Of a stretch of DNA of 13,085 nucleotides, positions 1 to 6,406 are shown one piece after another. Below the pieces are notes generated by a model that was not told where the DNA came from, did not search any database, and saw only the letters and a list, made by a program, of their open reading frames with translations. Source of the stretch: an uncultured archaeon (lineage in GTDB: Archaea > Thermoproteota > Nitrososphaeria > Nitrososphaerales > Nitrosopumilaceae); NCBI GenBank assembly GCA_937896495.1, contig CALBNQ010000118.1, positions 1 to 13,085 on the forward strand, written 5' to 3'. Made by a program: the position numbers and the translations under genes. Each line of letters starts with the position of its first letter. Position 1 is the first letter of the stretch.

Positions 1-42
1 GAATAATAGTTCATTAGTGGTAATTTTTAAAAAATATTGTAA

Positions 43-2661
43 ATGAAATTCTGTTCTAGTTGTGATACCAAACTTACACAAAATTTAGCAGATGTTGGGG
101 CGCCAGGCATTTGTCCTAAATGCAATCCAGAATTAATCATACCAAGAAAGCCAACATATGGTTATAATTTTTCAGGTAGAACCAAACAATGTTCCAAAGG
201 TTGCGGTTCAGAAATCTATTGGGATGAAGAATTCAAATCAGATAGTGGAAAGTTTATCCCTATTGATTCAAGGACAGATGAACCACATAGATGTGATGGT
301 AACACTGAATCAAGCCAATCATACTATCCAGATGAAATCAAAAAAATTGCAAAAATAATTCCATCAGAATCAAAAATTGCAATATCAAAAGAAATTTTAT
401 TTGATATAAATAAAATTCCAAAATCATTAATTGAAAATGATTCAATAATTGAGAAAATTATCGAAGGACATACAAATGAAACATTAGGAATTATTCATTA
501 CGAAAGAAGAATAGCACCAGAGCCTGAAAAGATTCCACTAGATGAACTCAAAAATATATTATCTGAAAAAATTATTTCAGGATTAAAAAAATATGGTTTT
601 ACAGGCCTACTTCCGTTTCAAAAAGATTCAATTCATTCAATCCTTATGAGTAAAAACACCATAATTTCAGCACCTACAGGTTCAGGAAAAACTGAAGCAT
701 TTACCATCCCGATTTTGGAAAAGATTTTGAAAAATCATACTCCAGGAGTGTTTGCATTATTTGTATATCCATTAAATGCATTAATTGATGATCAAATTTC
801 CAAGGTTTCAGAACTAATTGATAAGTGTGGATTAAATGAAAAAATTGCAGCTTTTTCAATCCATGGAGGACAGAGTACAGAATACAAAAACATGATACTT
901 GCTGAATCAAATAAAAAAGCAATAATTATTGCTACAAATTTTGATTTTATCAACTATCATTTAATTTTACAAGATAAGAAATGGAATATTTTATTCAAAA
1001 ATGTAAAAATCATAGTAATGGATGAAGCACATTCTTACACAAGTTTTCATGGATCAAATGTGTATCACGTTCTTAAAAGAATGCAAAGACATATGGGAAA
1101 TATTCAGTTCATTGGGTCTTCTGCAACTTTAGATAATTCCAAAGAATTTTTTTCAAACATGTTTGAATTACCTGAAAAATCATTCTCATATGTAAAAAGT
1201 CAGTTTAGAAGAAAACAAAATATGCATATGTTCTTTATCATGCCACGAAAATATGGGCAAAGGTCTACAATGGAGTTATTGTCATCAATTTGTTACAAAA
1301 ATCAATCAACTCAATTAGTTTTCAGTAATTCCCATAATGATGCAGAATTTCTTGCATCAAATGTTGAAGAATCTAACAAAGGAATTAAAATTCAAATCCA
1401 TAGGGGAGGCCTTGATCAAAGTGTCAGAAAAATATATGAATCTCAAATGAAAGCAGGAGAACTTGATGTTCTTTCATGTACCCCAACATTAGAGTTAGGT
1501 GTAGATATTGGACATGTGGATGTAGTAATTTCAGCATTCAAAAGTGAATATGATTCATTTGTTCAAAGAATTGGACGTGCAGGAAGAAAAGGACAAAAAT
1601 CGTATTCCATATGTGTTTTTGATCCTGAAGATGCGACATGCCACTATTTTGCACGTCATATTGACGAATATCTTACACAAAATCACGTAATTCCGATTAA
1701 TAAAGAAAATCCAATCATTTCAAATAAACATATAGAATCAATTGAAATTGAAAAAAAATCATCTAAAGAATCAGACAAATCACAATTTTTTGATTTTGCA
1801 AACAGTGTAAATCTGCGTGGCACATCAGGAGAAATTGAAATTTACTCTAATTCCAAAAAAATAGGTACACGAAATGTACCAACAGGATATTATCAATTAC
1901 ATCAAAAAGCAATTTATCATTTTAATAAAATTAATTATGAAGTAGAAAATTTAGTGAAATTACAAAATATCACAAAAGCATATCTAAAAAAATCAATAGA
2001 AAAAGGAAAGAGAACAACACCGATTGTCAAAACTAAAATGGTACATACATCAAAGAAAGATGAAATTCACAAAGATATAATTTTTAAAAATAAAAAAATC
2101 CTATTACGATATGGAATCATCGAACTGAATAGAACAATTACAGGATATTTGAAAGGAAATTATAATGAAACAACAGATAAGTTTGAAACATTTAATGGAA
2201 ATTCAATTTCTGGGTGGAGTGATTTTCATTGGAAATCAAGACATTCATCAGTAGGAATCGAACTACCATCAGAGAGTATACCAAAAATTACATCAGAGTC
2301 AAAAAGTCCGATTATCCAAGATTCAAAAATTCATTCGATTGCACATGTGTTAGTTAATGCAAGTAAAATTTTAACGAAATCTGAATCAAATGACATTGAT
2401 GTCTATTATGAAAATGGAATAATCTATTTGTACGATAATTCATCAGATGGGTATAATGGATGTAGTAAAATTATTTATGATAAATTTGATAGTGTATTAA
2501 ATACATGTAATTCGATTCTAAATGATTGTGATTGTTCTAAAGGAAAGCAAGATGATTGGGAAGGATGTCCAAAATGTACGTTTACAACCAACTATTGTCA
2601 AACAAAAAATCGTCAATTATCAAAAAACAAGGCAAAAGAGTTCTTTTTAGCGTTCAAATAG
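43..2661 (+). CDS. DEAH-box helicase, MrfA/YprA/Hrq1-like, with N-terminal zinc-finger-like extension
   Basis: ATP-dependent superfamily 2 helicase, probably acting on DNA in repair. Seen in the 872-residue product: motif I APTGSGKT (about 210-217), DEAH (327-330), SSAT (359-362), PTLELGVDIG (481-490) and QRIGRAGR (508-515). The C-terminus carries a YDNSSDGYNG stretch and a cysteine cluster C829, C831, C842, C845, C852, resembling the DUF1998 region of Bacillus MrfA, a DNA-repair helicase. The first 85 residues hold two further cysteine sets (C4/C7/C24/C27 and C50/C54/H82/C84) that look like zinc-binding modules and are not part of the usual MrfA core. The ATG at 43 follows a T/A-rich box at about 22-32, and an in-frame stop lies at 4-6. 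It stands alone and converges on the next gene with a 7-nt gap. Helicase assignment is firm; the DNA-repair role is inferred from the family. Confidence 0.9.
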   Translation: MKFCSSCDTKLTQNLADVGAPGICPKCNPELIIPRKPTYGYNFSGRTKQCSKGCGSEIYWDEEFKSDSGKFIPIDSRTDEPHRCDGNTESSQSYYPDEIKKIAKIIPSESKIAISKEILFDINKIPKSLIENDSIIEKIIEGHTNETLGIIHYERRIAPEPEKIPLDELKNILSEKIISGLKKYGFTGLLPFQKDSIHSILMSKNTIISAPTGSGKTEAFTIPILEKILKNHTPGVFALFVYPLNALIDDQISKVSELIDKCGLNEKIAAFSIHGGQSTEYKNMILAESNKKAIIIATNFDFINYHLILQDKKWNILFKNVKIIVMDEAHSYTSFHGSNVYHVLKRMQRHMGNIQFIGSSATLDNSKEFFSNMFELPEKSFSYVKSQFRRKQNMHMFFIMPRKYGQRSTMELLSSICYKNQSTQLVFSNSHNDAEFLASNVEESNKGIKIQIHRGGLDQSVRKIYESQMKAGELDVLSCTPTLELGVDIGHVDVVISAFKSEYDSFVQRIGRAGRKGQKSYSICVFDPEDATCHYFARHIDEYLTQNHVIPINKENPIISNKHIESIEIEKKSSKESDKSQFFDFANSVNLRGTSGEIEIYSNSKKIGTRNVPTGYYQLHQKAIYHFNKINYEVENLVKLQNITKAYLKKSIEKGKRTTPIVKTKMVHTSKKDEIHKDIIFKNKKILLRYGIIELNRTITGYLKGNYNETTDKFETFNGNSISGWSDFHWKSRHSSVGIELPSESIPKITSESKSPIIQDSKIHSIAHVLVNASKILTKSESNDIDVYYENGIIYLYDNSSDGYNGCSKIIYDKFDSVLNTCNSILNDCDCSKGKQDDWEGCPKCTFTTNYCQTKNRQLSKNKAKEFFLAFK

Positions 2662-2668
2662 GCACGAA

Positions 2669-2869
2669 TTATTTAGAATCAAGTTTATTGTTAAAATCAT
2701 CAACTTTACGATTGTATTCATCAATTTCTGCATTTTCTAAATCAATAGAATCTTCAAATAACTCAGGATTTTCTTGTTGTGCTTTTTTCATTAATTTTTT
2801 AAAAGTATCAGGATCATCTTTTTGTAAATCTAAAAGAATTTTTCCAATAGATTCATCGATGTTGCTCAT
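2669..2869 (-). CDS. Small acidic helical protein, unknown function
   Basis: Encodes 66 residues with no recognised domain. The composition is rich in D, E, K, N and Q, with a regular spacing of hydrophobic residues (I, L, F) in the first 40 positions that suggests amphipathic helices. There is no cysteine, signal peptide or membrane segment, so a soluble cytoplasmic protein is expected. The ATG at 2869 begins MSNIDES. No Shine-Dalgarno site is visible, and an AT-rich box (about 2881-2897) lies at a distance suiting a nearly leaderless transcript. It converges on the helicase gene. The gene upstream on the same strand is 200 nt away, separated by the candidate RNA. Small size and lack of recognised relatives limit certainty, but the reading frame is clean and the start is conventional. 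Confidence 0.65.
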   Translation of the reverse strand: MSNIDESIGKILLDLQKDDPDTFKKLMKKAQQENPELFEDSIDLENAEIDEYNRKVDDFNNKLDSK

Positions 2870-2880
2870 AATACAAATAA

Positions 2881-2890
2881 TAATTTAAGA
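2881..2890 (+). promoter_or_regulatory. TATA-like box for the candidate RNA at 2912
   Basis: The sequence TAATTTAAGA is centred about 26-27 nt before 2912, the first base of the closing stem of the structured RNA. This is the spacing expected between an archaeal TATA box and a transcription start. The same AT-rich stretch could also serve the minus-strand gene that starts at 2869, so its direction is not certain. Confidence 0.35.
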
Positions 2891-2911
2891 CATATTTTTG
2901 TTATTCTAAAT

Positions 2912-3017
2912 AATAACGAGAGTACATGGAAAACACCTTTCTACAGGACGTTTCCATAACATGAAGTGTTTTCCAACCAATCACTCTACGACGCAGACAT
3001 GACGGTTTCTCGTTATT
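2912..3017 (+). ncRNA. Candidate structured RNA with a three-way junction
   Basis: Two perfect 10-bp helices nest in a 106-nt segment with no convincing reading frame. The closing stem P1 pairs AATAACGAGA (2912-2921) with TCTCGTTATT (3008-3017). A G-U pair at 2922/3007 extends it only if the plus strand is transcribed. P2 pairs TGGAAAACAC (2927-2936) with GTGTTTTCCA (2966-2975) and can continue as TTT/GAA past a bulged C. A weak P3 (2976-3006) is bounded by ACC/GGT and then TCA/TGA. The helices abut without spacers except for TACA at 2923-2926, which gives a compact junction. By hand count GC is about 41%, above the AT-rich flanks. A TATA-like box sits about 26 nt before it, and T-rich sequence follows P1. 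A second TATA-like stretch at 3033-3041 would suit the opposite strand. No C/D or H/ACA boxes, SRP, RNase P or tRNA signature was recognised. Confidence 0.55.
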
Positions 3018-3052
3018 TCTATTAAGAGAATATACTATTTAACAATGATCTA

Positions 3053-3078
3053 TATTTTCACATGAAAATAATTTTCAT
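3053..3078. repeat. Overlapping inverted repeats of a TTTTCA half-unit
   Basis: TATTTTCA (3053-3060) and TGAAAATA (3063-3070) form one dyad around CA. ATGAAAAT (3062-3069) and ATTTTCAT (3071-3078) form a second perfect dyad around one base, sharing the middle arm. The run touches the stop codon of the minus-strand gene ending at 3075. It could be a 3' hairpin for that gene or a protein-binding site for the RNA promoter region. Confidence 0.45.
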
Positions 3079-3269
3079 TGTCGAGTGCATCCGCATTTTA
3101 CATAAACCACTTTGAATTCACCATCAGTCTTTATGTTGTGTGAAATTGGCCTATGACAATATTGACAATTAACAAATCCATGATATTCTTCAACTGGGAT
3201 CATTTTGTATTTCCAAGATTTTGTAGAATCATCCCAATACACAGAATTAATCTCAGTTGGGTCACTCAT
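3075..3269 (-). CDS. Small zinc-ribbon-like protein, unknown function
   Basis: Encodes 64 residues. Two cysteine knuckles are visible: C35-x2-C38 (NCQYCHR) and C59-x-C61 (KCGCTRQ at the extreme C-terminus), with H39 and H44 between them, so one bound metal ion is plausible. The N-terminal half has aromatic residues (YWDD, SWKY, EEYHGF) and no membrane segment. The ATG at 3269 is directly preceded by AATATTTGAGAT, an element also found before the start codons at 3718 and 4527. No Shine-Dalgarno site is present. The family is not recognised; nucleic-acid binding would be a guess from the cysteines alone. Confidence 0.65.
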   Translation of the reverse strand: MSDPTEINSVYWDDSTKSWKYKMIPVEEYHGFVNCQYCHRPISHNIKTDGEFKVVYVKCGCTRQ

Positions 3270-3283
3270 ATCTCAAATATTTA

Positions 3284-3718
3284 TCAAGAAAGGTTATTCG
3301 TATTCTCAAAAGATACAGGGGCAAACAATGACAACCAATTTTGAATGATTTTTTGGTTTGACTTGTCAAAGAATTGCTCATTATCGTTCCAAACTTTTGC
3401 ATAATCTTTTCCAAATTCTATAGATTTTATAATAATTTTATGACATGATGATCTGTATTGAACAATCTCATCATTGATGTTTTCAATTAATTTTTGATTA
3501 GACTCAGGAAGTGCAAATCCAAATTCTGTACTCAGATTTTTGTATAATGAAATATTCGAATTTACAAAGTTTTTCCATATTTTATAATATTCATTTTGAT
3601 AATCAAATAGAGATTGTTGTAAATGAGGCACATATTGTTCAATTTCTGAAAAATATTTTTGTGTCATCCTATCCACGGATCCTAAATTATTCTTTGAAGA
3701 ATTTTTAGACAATATCAA
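3284..3718 (-). CDS. Helical, possibly phasin-like protein; start uncertain
   Basis: The maximal frame gives 144 residues, strongly helical and rich in aromatic and N/Q/K residues (EQYVPHLQQSLFDYQNEYY), with no signal peptide, cysteine cluster or transmembrane segment. The long amphipathic helices resemble phasin/PhaE-like granule proteins in general character, but no diagnostic motif is seen and this is only a suggestion. Starts in frame are TTG 3718, TTG 3712, GTG 3676 and ATG 3667. A TTTAAA box centred near 3737 and an AATATTTGATAT element right before 3718 favour one of the TTG codons on a leaderless mRNA. The ATG at 3667 would give 127 residues and a 5' leader. The gene ends 14 nt before the zinc-ribbon gene start, so the two may be co-transcribed. 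Confidence 0.65.
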   Translation of the reverse strand: MILSKNSSKNNLGSVDRMTQKYFSEIEQYVPHLQQSLFDYQNEYYKIWKNFVNSNISLYKNLSTEFGFALPESNQKLIENINDEIVQYRSSCHKIIIKSIEFGKDYAKVWNDNEQFFDKSNQKIIQNWLSLFAPVSFENTNNLS

Positions 3719-3753
3719 ATATCAAATATTCTAGAATTTAAAGAAGAGGGGAA

Positions 3754-3966
3754 TCAAGGTTTGAAATTTTTTATTTCAAGACATTTTGAATCAAATTCAT
3801 TGAGGTATTTTTTACCTCCAATTTGAGGATCTTTTATGTATAATTCACATGTTTGTGGATCAATTAAGGTACTAGAATTTTGTTCATTTGATACATACTG
3901 TAAAATCAATATCCCAATAAGAACAATTATCAAAACCACAGGTAATCTTTTTTGATAAATATTCAT
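3754..3966 (-). CDS. Single-pass membrane-anchored small protein
   Basis: Encodes 70 residues. A short basic N-terminus (MNIYQKR) is followed by a hydrophobic segment at about residues 8-25 (PVVLIIVLIGILILQYV), then a polar tail of about 45 residues containing two cysteines (in QTCEL and SKCLE). By the positive-inside rule the tail should be outside the cell, where the two cysteines could form a disulfide. It may instead be an uncleaved signal anchor. No recognised family. The start is ATG 3966, with an AT-rich box about 20-25 nt upstream and no Shine-Dalgarno site. Neighbours on both sides are on the same strand with short gaps, but nothing links them by function. Confidence 0.65.
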   Translation of the reverse strand: MNIYQKRLPVVLIIVLIGILILQYVSNEQNSSTLIDPQTCELYIKDPQIGGKKYLNEFDSKCLEIKNFKP

Positions 3967-4008
3967 AAAAGATGCTAGATAATTTTTGAACTTAAGCTTA
4001 TGGTTTGC

Positions 4009-4527
4009 CTAAATTTTAGACAAGATCTTTTTCTTTTTTTCTTGAAATTCAGCTGCAGTGATAATGCCAGATTTTTTTAAATGACCCAATTTTTCCAACA
4101 GATCAAGTTGTTCAGATTTAGTAGTTAGGAATTTGCTAGTTGCCGTATTTTTGAGTAATTGTTTTTTATTTTTTAATTTTGATTTAAGACGTGTACTTTT
4201 CTTTGCAATTTTTTGGCTTATTTCATATCCTTTTTTCTTTGCGTGTTGAATGATTTCATCTGATTTTTCTCTAGTAACATCATCAACTAATTTTTGATTT
4301 TTAGCCATAGTACCCAACTCACGAGTTTTCTTTTTTGCAAGATTTGCATGATATTTCAAATCTTTCACCAATTCGTTTTTAGATTTTTGTTTAAAACGTC
4401 GAGTATATTCTTCGATGAGTAAAACAGGAAATGGAGTATATTCAACATCCAAATAATACTTGATAATCGTATCATCAGGTAATGTTTTAAGATATTCTTT
4501 GATAGATTTTTCAGATTTTAGATTCAT
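4009..4527 (-). CDS. SHOCT-domain protein with basic helical middle
   Basis: Encodes 172 residues. The C-terminal 32 or so residues (about 141-172, LDLLEKLGHLKKSG then IITAAEFQEKKKKIL) match the SHOCT pattern: a short helical pair with a G-I/L-I/L-T-x-x-E-F-x-x-K-K core, usually found at protein ends and thought to mediate oligomerisation or binding. The middle (about 45-130) is very lysine-rich and probably helical or coiled. The N-terminal 45 residues form a separate, more hydrophobic module (PFPVLLIEEYTRRF). There is no membrane segment. The start is ATG 4527, immediately preceded by AATATTTGAT, with a TTTTTAA box about 25-30 nt upstream. SHOCT recognition is good; the cellular role is unknown, and the basic middle could bind nucleic acid. 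Confidence 0.75.
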   Translation of the reverse strand: MNLKSEKSIKEYLKTLPDDTIIKYYLDVEYTPFPVLLIEEYTRRFKQKSKNELVKDLKYHANLAKKKTRELGTMAKNQKLVDDVTREKSDEIIQHAKKKGYEISQKIAKKSTRLKSKLKNKKQLLKNTATSKFLTTKSEQLDLLEKLGHLKKSGIITAAEFQEKKKKILSKI

Positions 4528-4570
4528 ATCAAATATTCAAAGTATGCTCTTAAAAAGATTCAACATATTT

Positions 4571-5068
4571 TCACCACAAATTTCCTTCTTTTTTAAGAAG
4601 AGATTTCACTTCATCAGAAACGGTGTTCAAAGTATACAAATCATAATTTGCACCATCAAAAATTATTGAATCCATAATTGCACCATCAAAATTTGCATGT
4701 CTAAGATTTGCACCACTAAGATTTGCATTAGTTAAATCAGCTGTTCTTAAATCAGAATAGAACAGATCAGTTGATTTTAAATTAGCATTATGTAAAATTG
4801 CACCATACAATTCAGCATCCCAAAGTTTTGCATTTGAAAGGTTGATCTGTCTCATATCAGAGCCCCTCATTTTAACATAAAAAAGAATTGTGTCACTTAA
4901 ATCAGCATCACTCAAATCACAACAACTCAAATCAGCATGATGAATATCTCTATTTTTCAAAGTTACCCCAGATAGATTAGAATCAGATAAATCTCTGCCA
5001 ATCAGATCTTCAAATTCAAAATCTACTTTTGTGAAATTTCTTTTTCGGAAGAAATCAGCTGGTTTCAT
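4571..5068 (-). CDS. Pentapeptide-repeat protein
   Basis: Encodes 165 residues. From about residue 20 to 145 the chain is a near-continuous run of A(D/N)LxX repeats, for example ADLSC, CDLSD, ADLSD, ANLKS, ADLTN, ANLSG, ANLRH and ANFDG. Such repeats fold into a right-handed quadrilateral beta-helix. The repetition shows in the DNA as well, as recurring TTTGCA-type units around 4680-4735. There is a short N-terminal lead (MKPADFFRKRNF) and a polar tail (SLLKKEGNLW). No signal peptide or membrane segment is seen. Family members range from DNA mimics that bind gyrase to proteins with no known role, and nothing here separates these options. The fold call is firm; the function is open. Confidence 0.9.
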   Translation of the reverse strand: MKPADFFRKRNFTKVDFEFEDLIGRDLSDSNLSGVTLKNRDIHHADLSCCDLSDADLSDTILFYVKMRGSDMRQINLSNAKLWDAELYGAILHNANLKSTDLFYSDLRTADLTNANLSGANLRHANFDGAIMDSIIFDGANYDLYTLNTVSDEVKSLLKKEGNLW

Positions 5069-5134
5069 TAATTTAGGTAGTATTATCTAGTATCTAATTT
5101 GTACTATCGACAACATTAAGTTCAGAATAATTTT

Positions 5135-5221
5135 ATGCAAAATATGAAATTGGGAATTAAAATTGCAATAATTATAGCTGTTGCAATAATCGCTCAAATT
5201 TTTGGCAACATATTGTTTTAG
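5135..5221 (+). CDS. Possible 28-residue membrane peptide
   Basis: A short frame from ATG 5135 to TAG 5221 encodes 28 residues: a small basic start (MQNMKLGIK), then an unbroken hydrophobic stretch of about 18 residues (IAIIIAVAIIAQIFGNILF). It fills the gap between the divergent starts and ends of minus-strand neighbours and overlaps the stop codon of the gene at 5218-5757 by 4 nt. Small single-helix proteins of this kind are common in archaea. No strong Shine-Dalgarno or TATA box is seen, so it could be a chance frame in AT-rich DNA. Confidence 0.35.
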   Translation: MQNMKLGIKIAIIIAVAIIAQIFGNILF

Positions 5222-5757
5222 AGTATGCTTCGTTGCCCATATTTTTTGAATGTGGTATTTGCACTGTTTAACAAAGTAAAGACATTAGGGTATTGGGAAT
5301 TTTCTAACAAGTCATTTTTAATCAATGTTAAATGATGTCTATTTTGTCTAATTTGCCTCATAATTTTTGATTTGGATGCTTTGAGATATTTTAAATCACT
5401 TAGATTGGCTGAGATATCACATAGTTTGATCAGTTTTGCATCAAATGATGCCTCTTTGAGTTGTTTTGTGAATTCTTTATTCCTCTGTTTTCTGGGAATG
5501 GTCATATCTTTAGAGATTGAAGATACCAATACTGCAACAACATTGCCAAATTTTTGATATACATCATCAAATGTAGTGTCAGTATTTTCAAGTACATTAC
5601 ATAGCCATCCAGCACATAAAACATCATTATCAATTACACCCAAACCTTTGAGTCTATTTACTACATCTTCTAGATGTTGAGTATACGTGATACCGTTAGT
5701 AGTTTTTCCAGCATGACAATCTTTGGCAAACAATTCTGCATTTTCAATTAATTCCAT
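5218..5757 (-). CDS. MESH1/SpoT-type HD-fold protein with altered metal site
   Basis: Encodes 179 residues matching the (p)ppGpp/NADPH hydrolase domain of MESH1 and SpoT along its length: a CHAGKTTNGITYTQHLEDV start, an ENTDTTFDDVYQKFG block, then AKLIKLCDISANLSDLK. In active members the metal is held by a histidine (here H28), an H-D pair and a later aspartate (here D114). The H-D pair of the usual LLHDTVEDT block is C53-N54 here, and the catalytic E-D is E57-N58. H28, E57, D114 and N118 are kept. The sequence therefore suggests a non-catalytic binding protein or one with changed chemistry, rather than a normal hydrolase. No synthetase domain is attached and no (p)ppGpp synthetase is seen nearby. 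ATG 5757 is the start, with a TTATAAT box centred about 30 nt upstream. Confidence 0.85.
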   Translation of the reverse strand: MELIENAELFAKDCHAGKTTNGITYTQHLEDVVNRLKGLGVIDNDVLCAGWLCNVLENTDTTFDDVYQKFGNVVAVLVSSISKDMTIPRKQRNKEFTKQLKEASFDAKLIKLCDISANLSDLKYLKASKSKIMRQIRQNRHHLTLIKNDLLENSQYPNVFTLLNSANTTFKKYGQRSIL

Positions 5758-5844
5758 ATGTAATTTTCAAATTAAAATAAGAGATTATAATGTTAAGTTT
5801 TGAAAATATTTGTTATTTTTAGTGTAAAATATTTTAAAAAAAGA

Positions 5845-6255
5845 CTAGTAGCCTTCTTCTCCAGGGAAAAGAAGACACCAATATTTTGCACTAGTTTTTG
5901 CAGATATTTTTTGACCAATTTTACATGGACCGAATACCTTTCCTGCATTCAGTTCAGATTTGTAATTTGGTACTCGTTGAATCTGTTTGACAATAGCTGG
6001 TGTTACAAAAAAAGAACTTACTTTTTGATTTTGTACATCAAAAGTTTCTACTGTGTCAATTACGTTATAATCAGTCATTCCATCAGCCCCAATGAATTCT
6101 TTTGGAGTGTATGGAGAAGGCTTTCCCCGATTTGTTTTGAAATCTTTGATGTTAATTATTTTGTCTAGAATTTTTCCAATTCCTACGGCCTTAGTTTGTT
6201 CTTGTGGTTTGTTGTAATCACCCAAATTGATTTGAGTTTGTTTCATTTCATTCAT
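5845..6255 (-). CDS. Hypothetical protein, 136 residues, family not recognised
   Basis: Encodes 136 residues with no domain I recognise. The first 25 residues are polar and likely flexible (MNEMKQTQINLGDYNKPQEQ). The rest is a mixed alpha/beta-looking soluble chain with many T, V, I and K. Two cysteines lie near the C-terminus (C111 in GPCKIG and C127 in KYWCLLF), and the end FPGEEGY is acidic. No membrane segment. A conserved-looking six-residue string ISAKTS (118-123) also occurs in the product of the next gene upstream (6407-6586). The start is ATG 6255, with a second in-frame ATG at 6246. There is no Shine-Dalgarno site, and a small dyad (6261-6275) sits just upstream. The clean frame and good composition support a real gene. 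Confidence 0.7.
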   Translation of the reverse strand: MNEMKQTQINLGDYNKPQEQTKAVGIGKILDKIINIKDFKTNRGKPSPYTPKEFIGADGMTDYNVIDTVETFDVQNQKVSSFFVTPAIVKQIQRVPNYKSELNAGKVFGPCKIGQKISAKTSAKYWCLLFPGEEGY

Positions 6256-6260
6256 TTGCT

Positions 6261-6275
6261 GTTAATAGAATTAAC
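6261..6275. repeat. Small dyad just before the start at 6255
   Basis: GTTAAT and ATTAAC are perfect inverted arms of 6 bp around AGA. They lie 6 nt before the ATG of the minus-strand gene, where a bound protein would block a leaderless start. In DNA this AT-rich, chance occurrence is quite possible. Confidence 0.3.
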
Positions 6276-6361
6276 AAATAATTTCTAAAGAGTTGTTTGT
6301 TTTGTATAATACCAAGTAATAGTCAAAACATAATCAATAATCAAATCATTAGAATGCGCAC

Positions 6362-6382
6362 ACATATTGAAGATAAATATGT
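6362..6382. terminator. Possible hairpin after the minus-strand gene ending at 6407
   Basis: ACATATT (6362-6368) and AATATGT (6376-6382) form perfect 7-bp arms around a 7-nt loop, 25-45 nt past the stop codon of the gene at 6407-6586. No T-run directly follows on the minus strand, so it would be a weak terminator at best. The rest of the 6256-6406 gap shows nothing I can name. Confidence 0.25.
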
Positions 6383-6406
6383 TTCAAAAAAGAAAAACTT
6401 TGTAAA

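Noticed and set aside
2556..2888. 110-codon plus-strand frame across the helicase 3' end and the small acidic gene
   Set aside because: It overlaps the real helicase C-terminus, whose cysteine cluster is conserved, and is antisense to a better frame; serine-rich low-complexity product.
2912..3017. Known RNA classes: C/D or H/ACA guide, tRNA, 5S, RNase P, SRP, hammerhead
   Set aside because: No RUGAUGA/CUGA boxes, no ACA tail placement, no T-loop GGTTCRA, and no CUGANGA/GAAA core could be found on either strand.
4680..4735. Short direct DNA repeats with a TTTGCA core
   Set aside because: Explained by the codons of the pentapeptide repeats; not a CRISPR or mobile element.
5800..6168. 122-codon open frame on the plus strand
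   Set aside because: It lies antisense to the 136-residue minus-strand gene, and its product is a run of F, Y, C, W and S typical of the reverse complement of AT-rich coding DNA.
6285..6365. 26-codon minus-strand frame (MCAHSNDLI...) in the gap 6256-6406
   Set aside because: No start signals, no membrane or metal-binding pattern, and length expected by chance.
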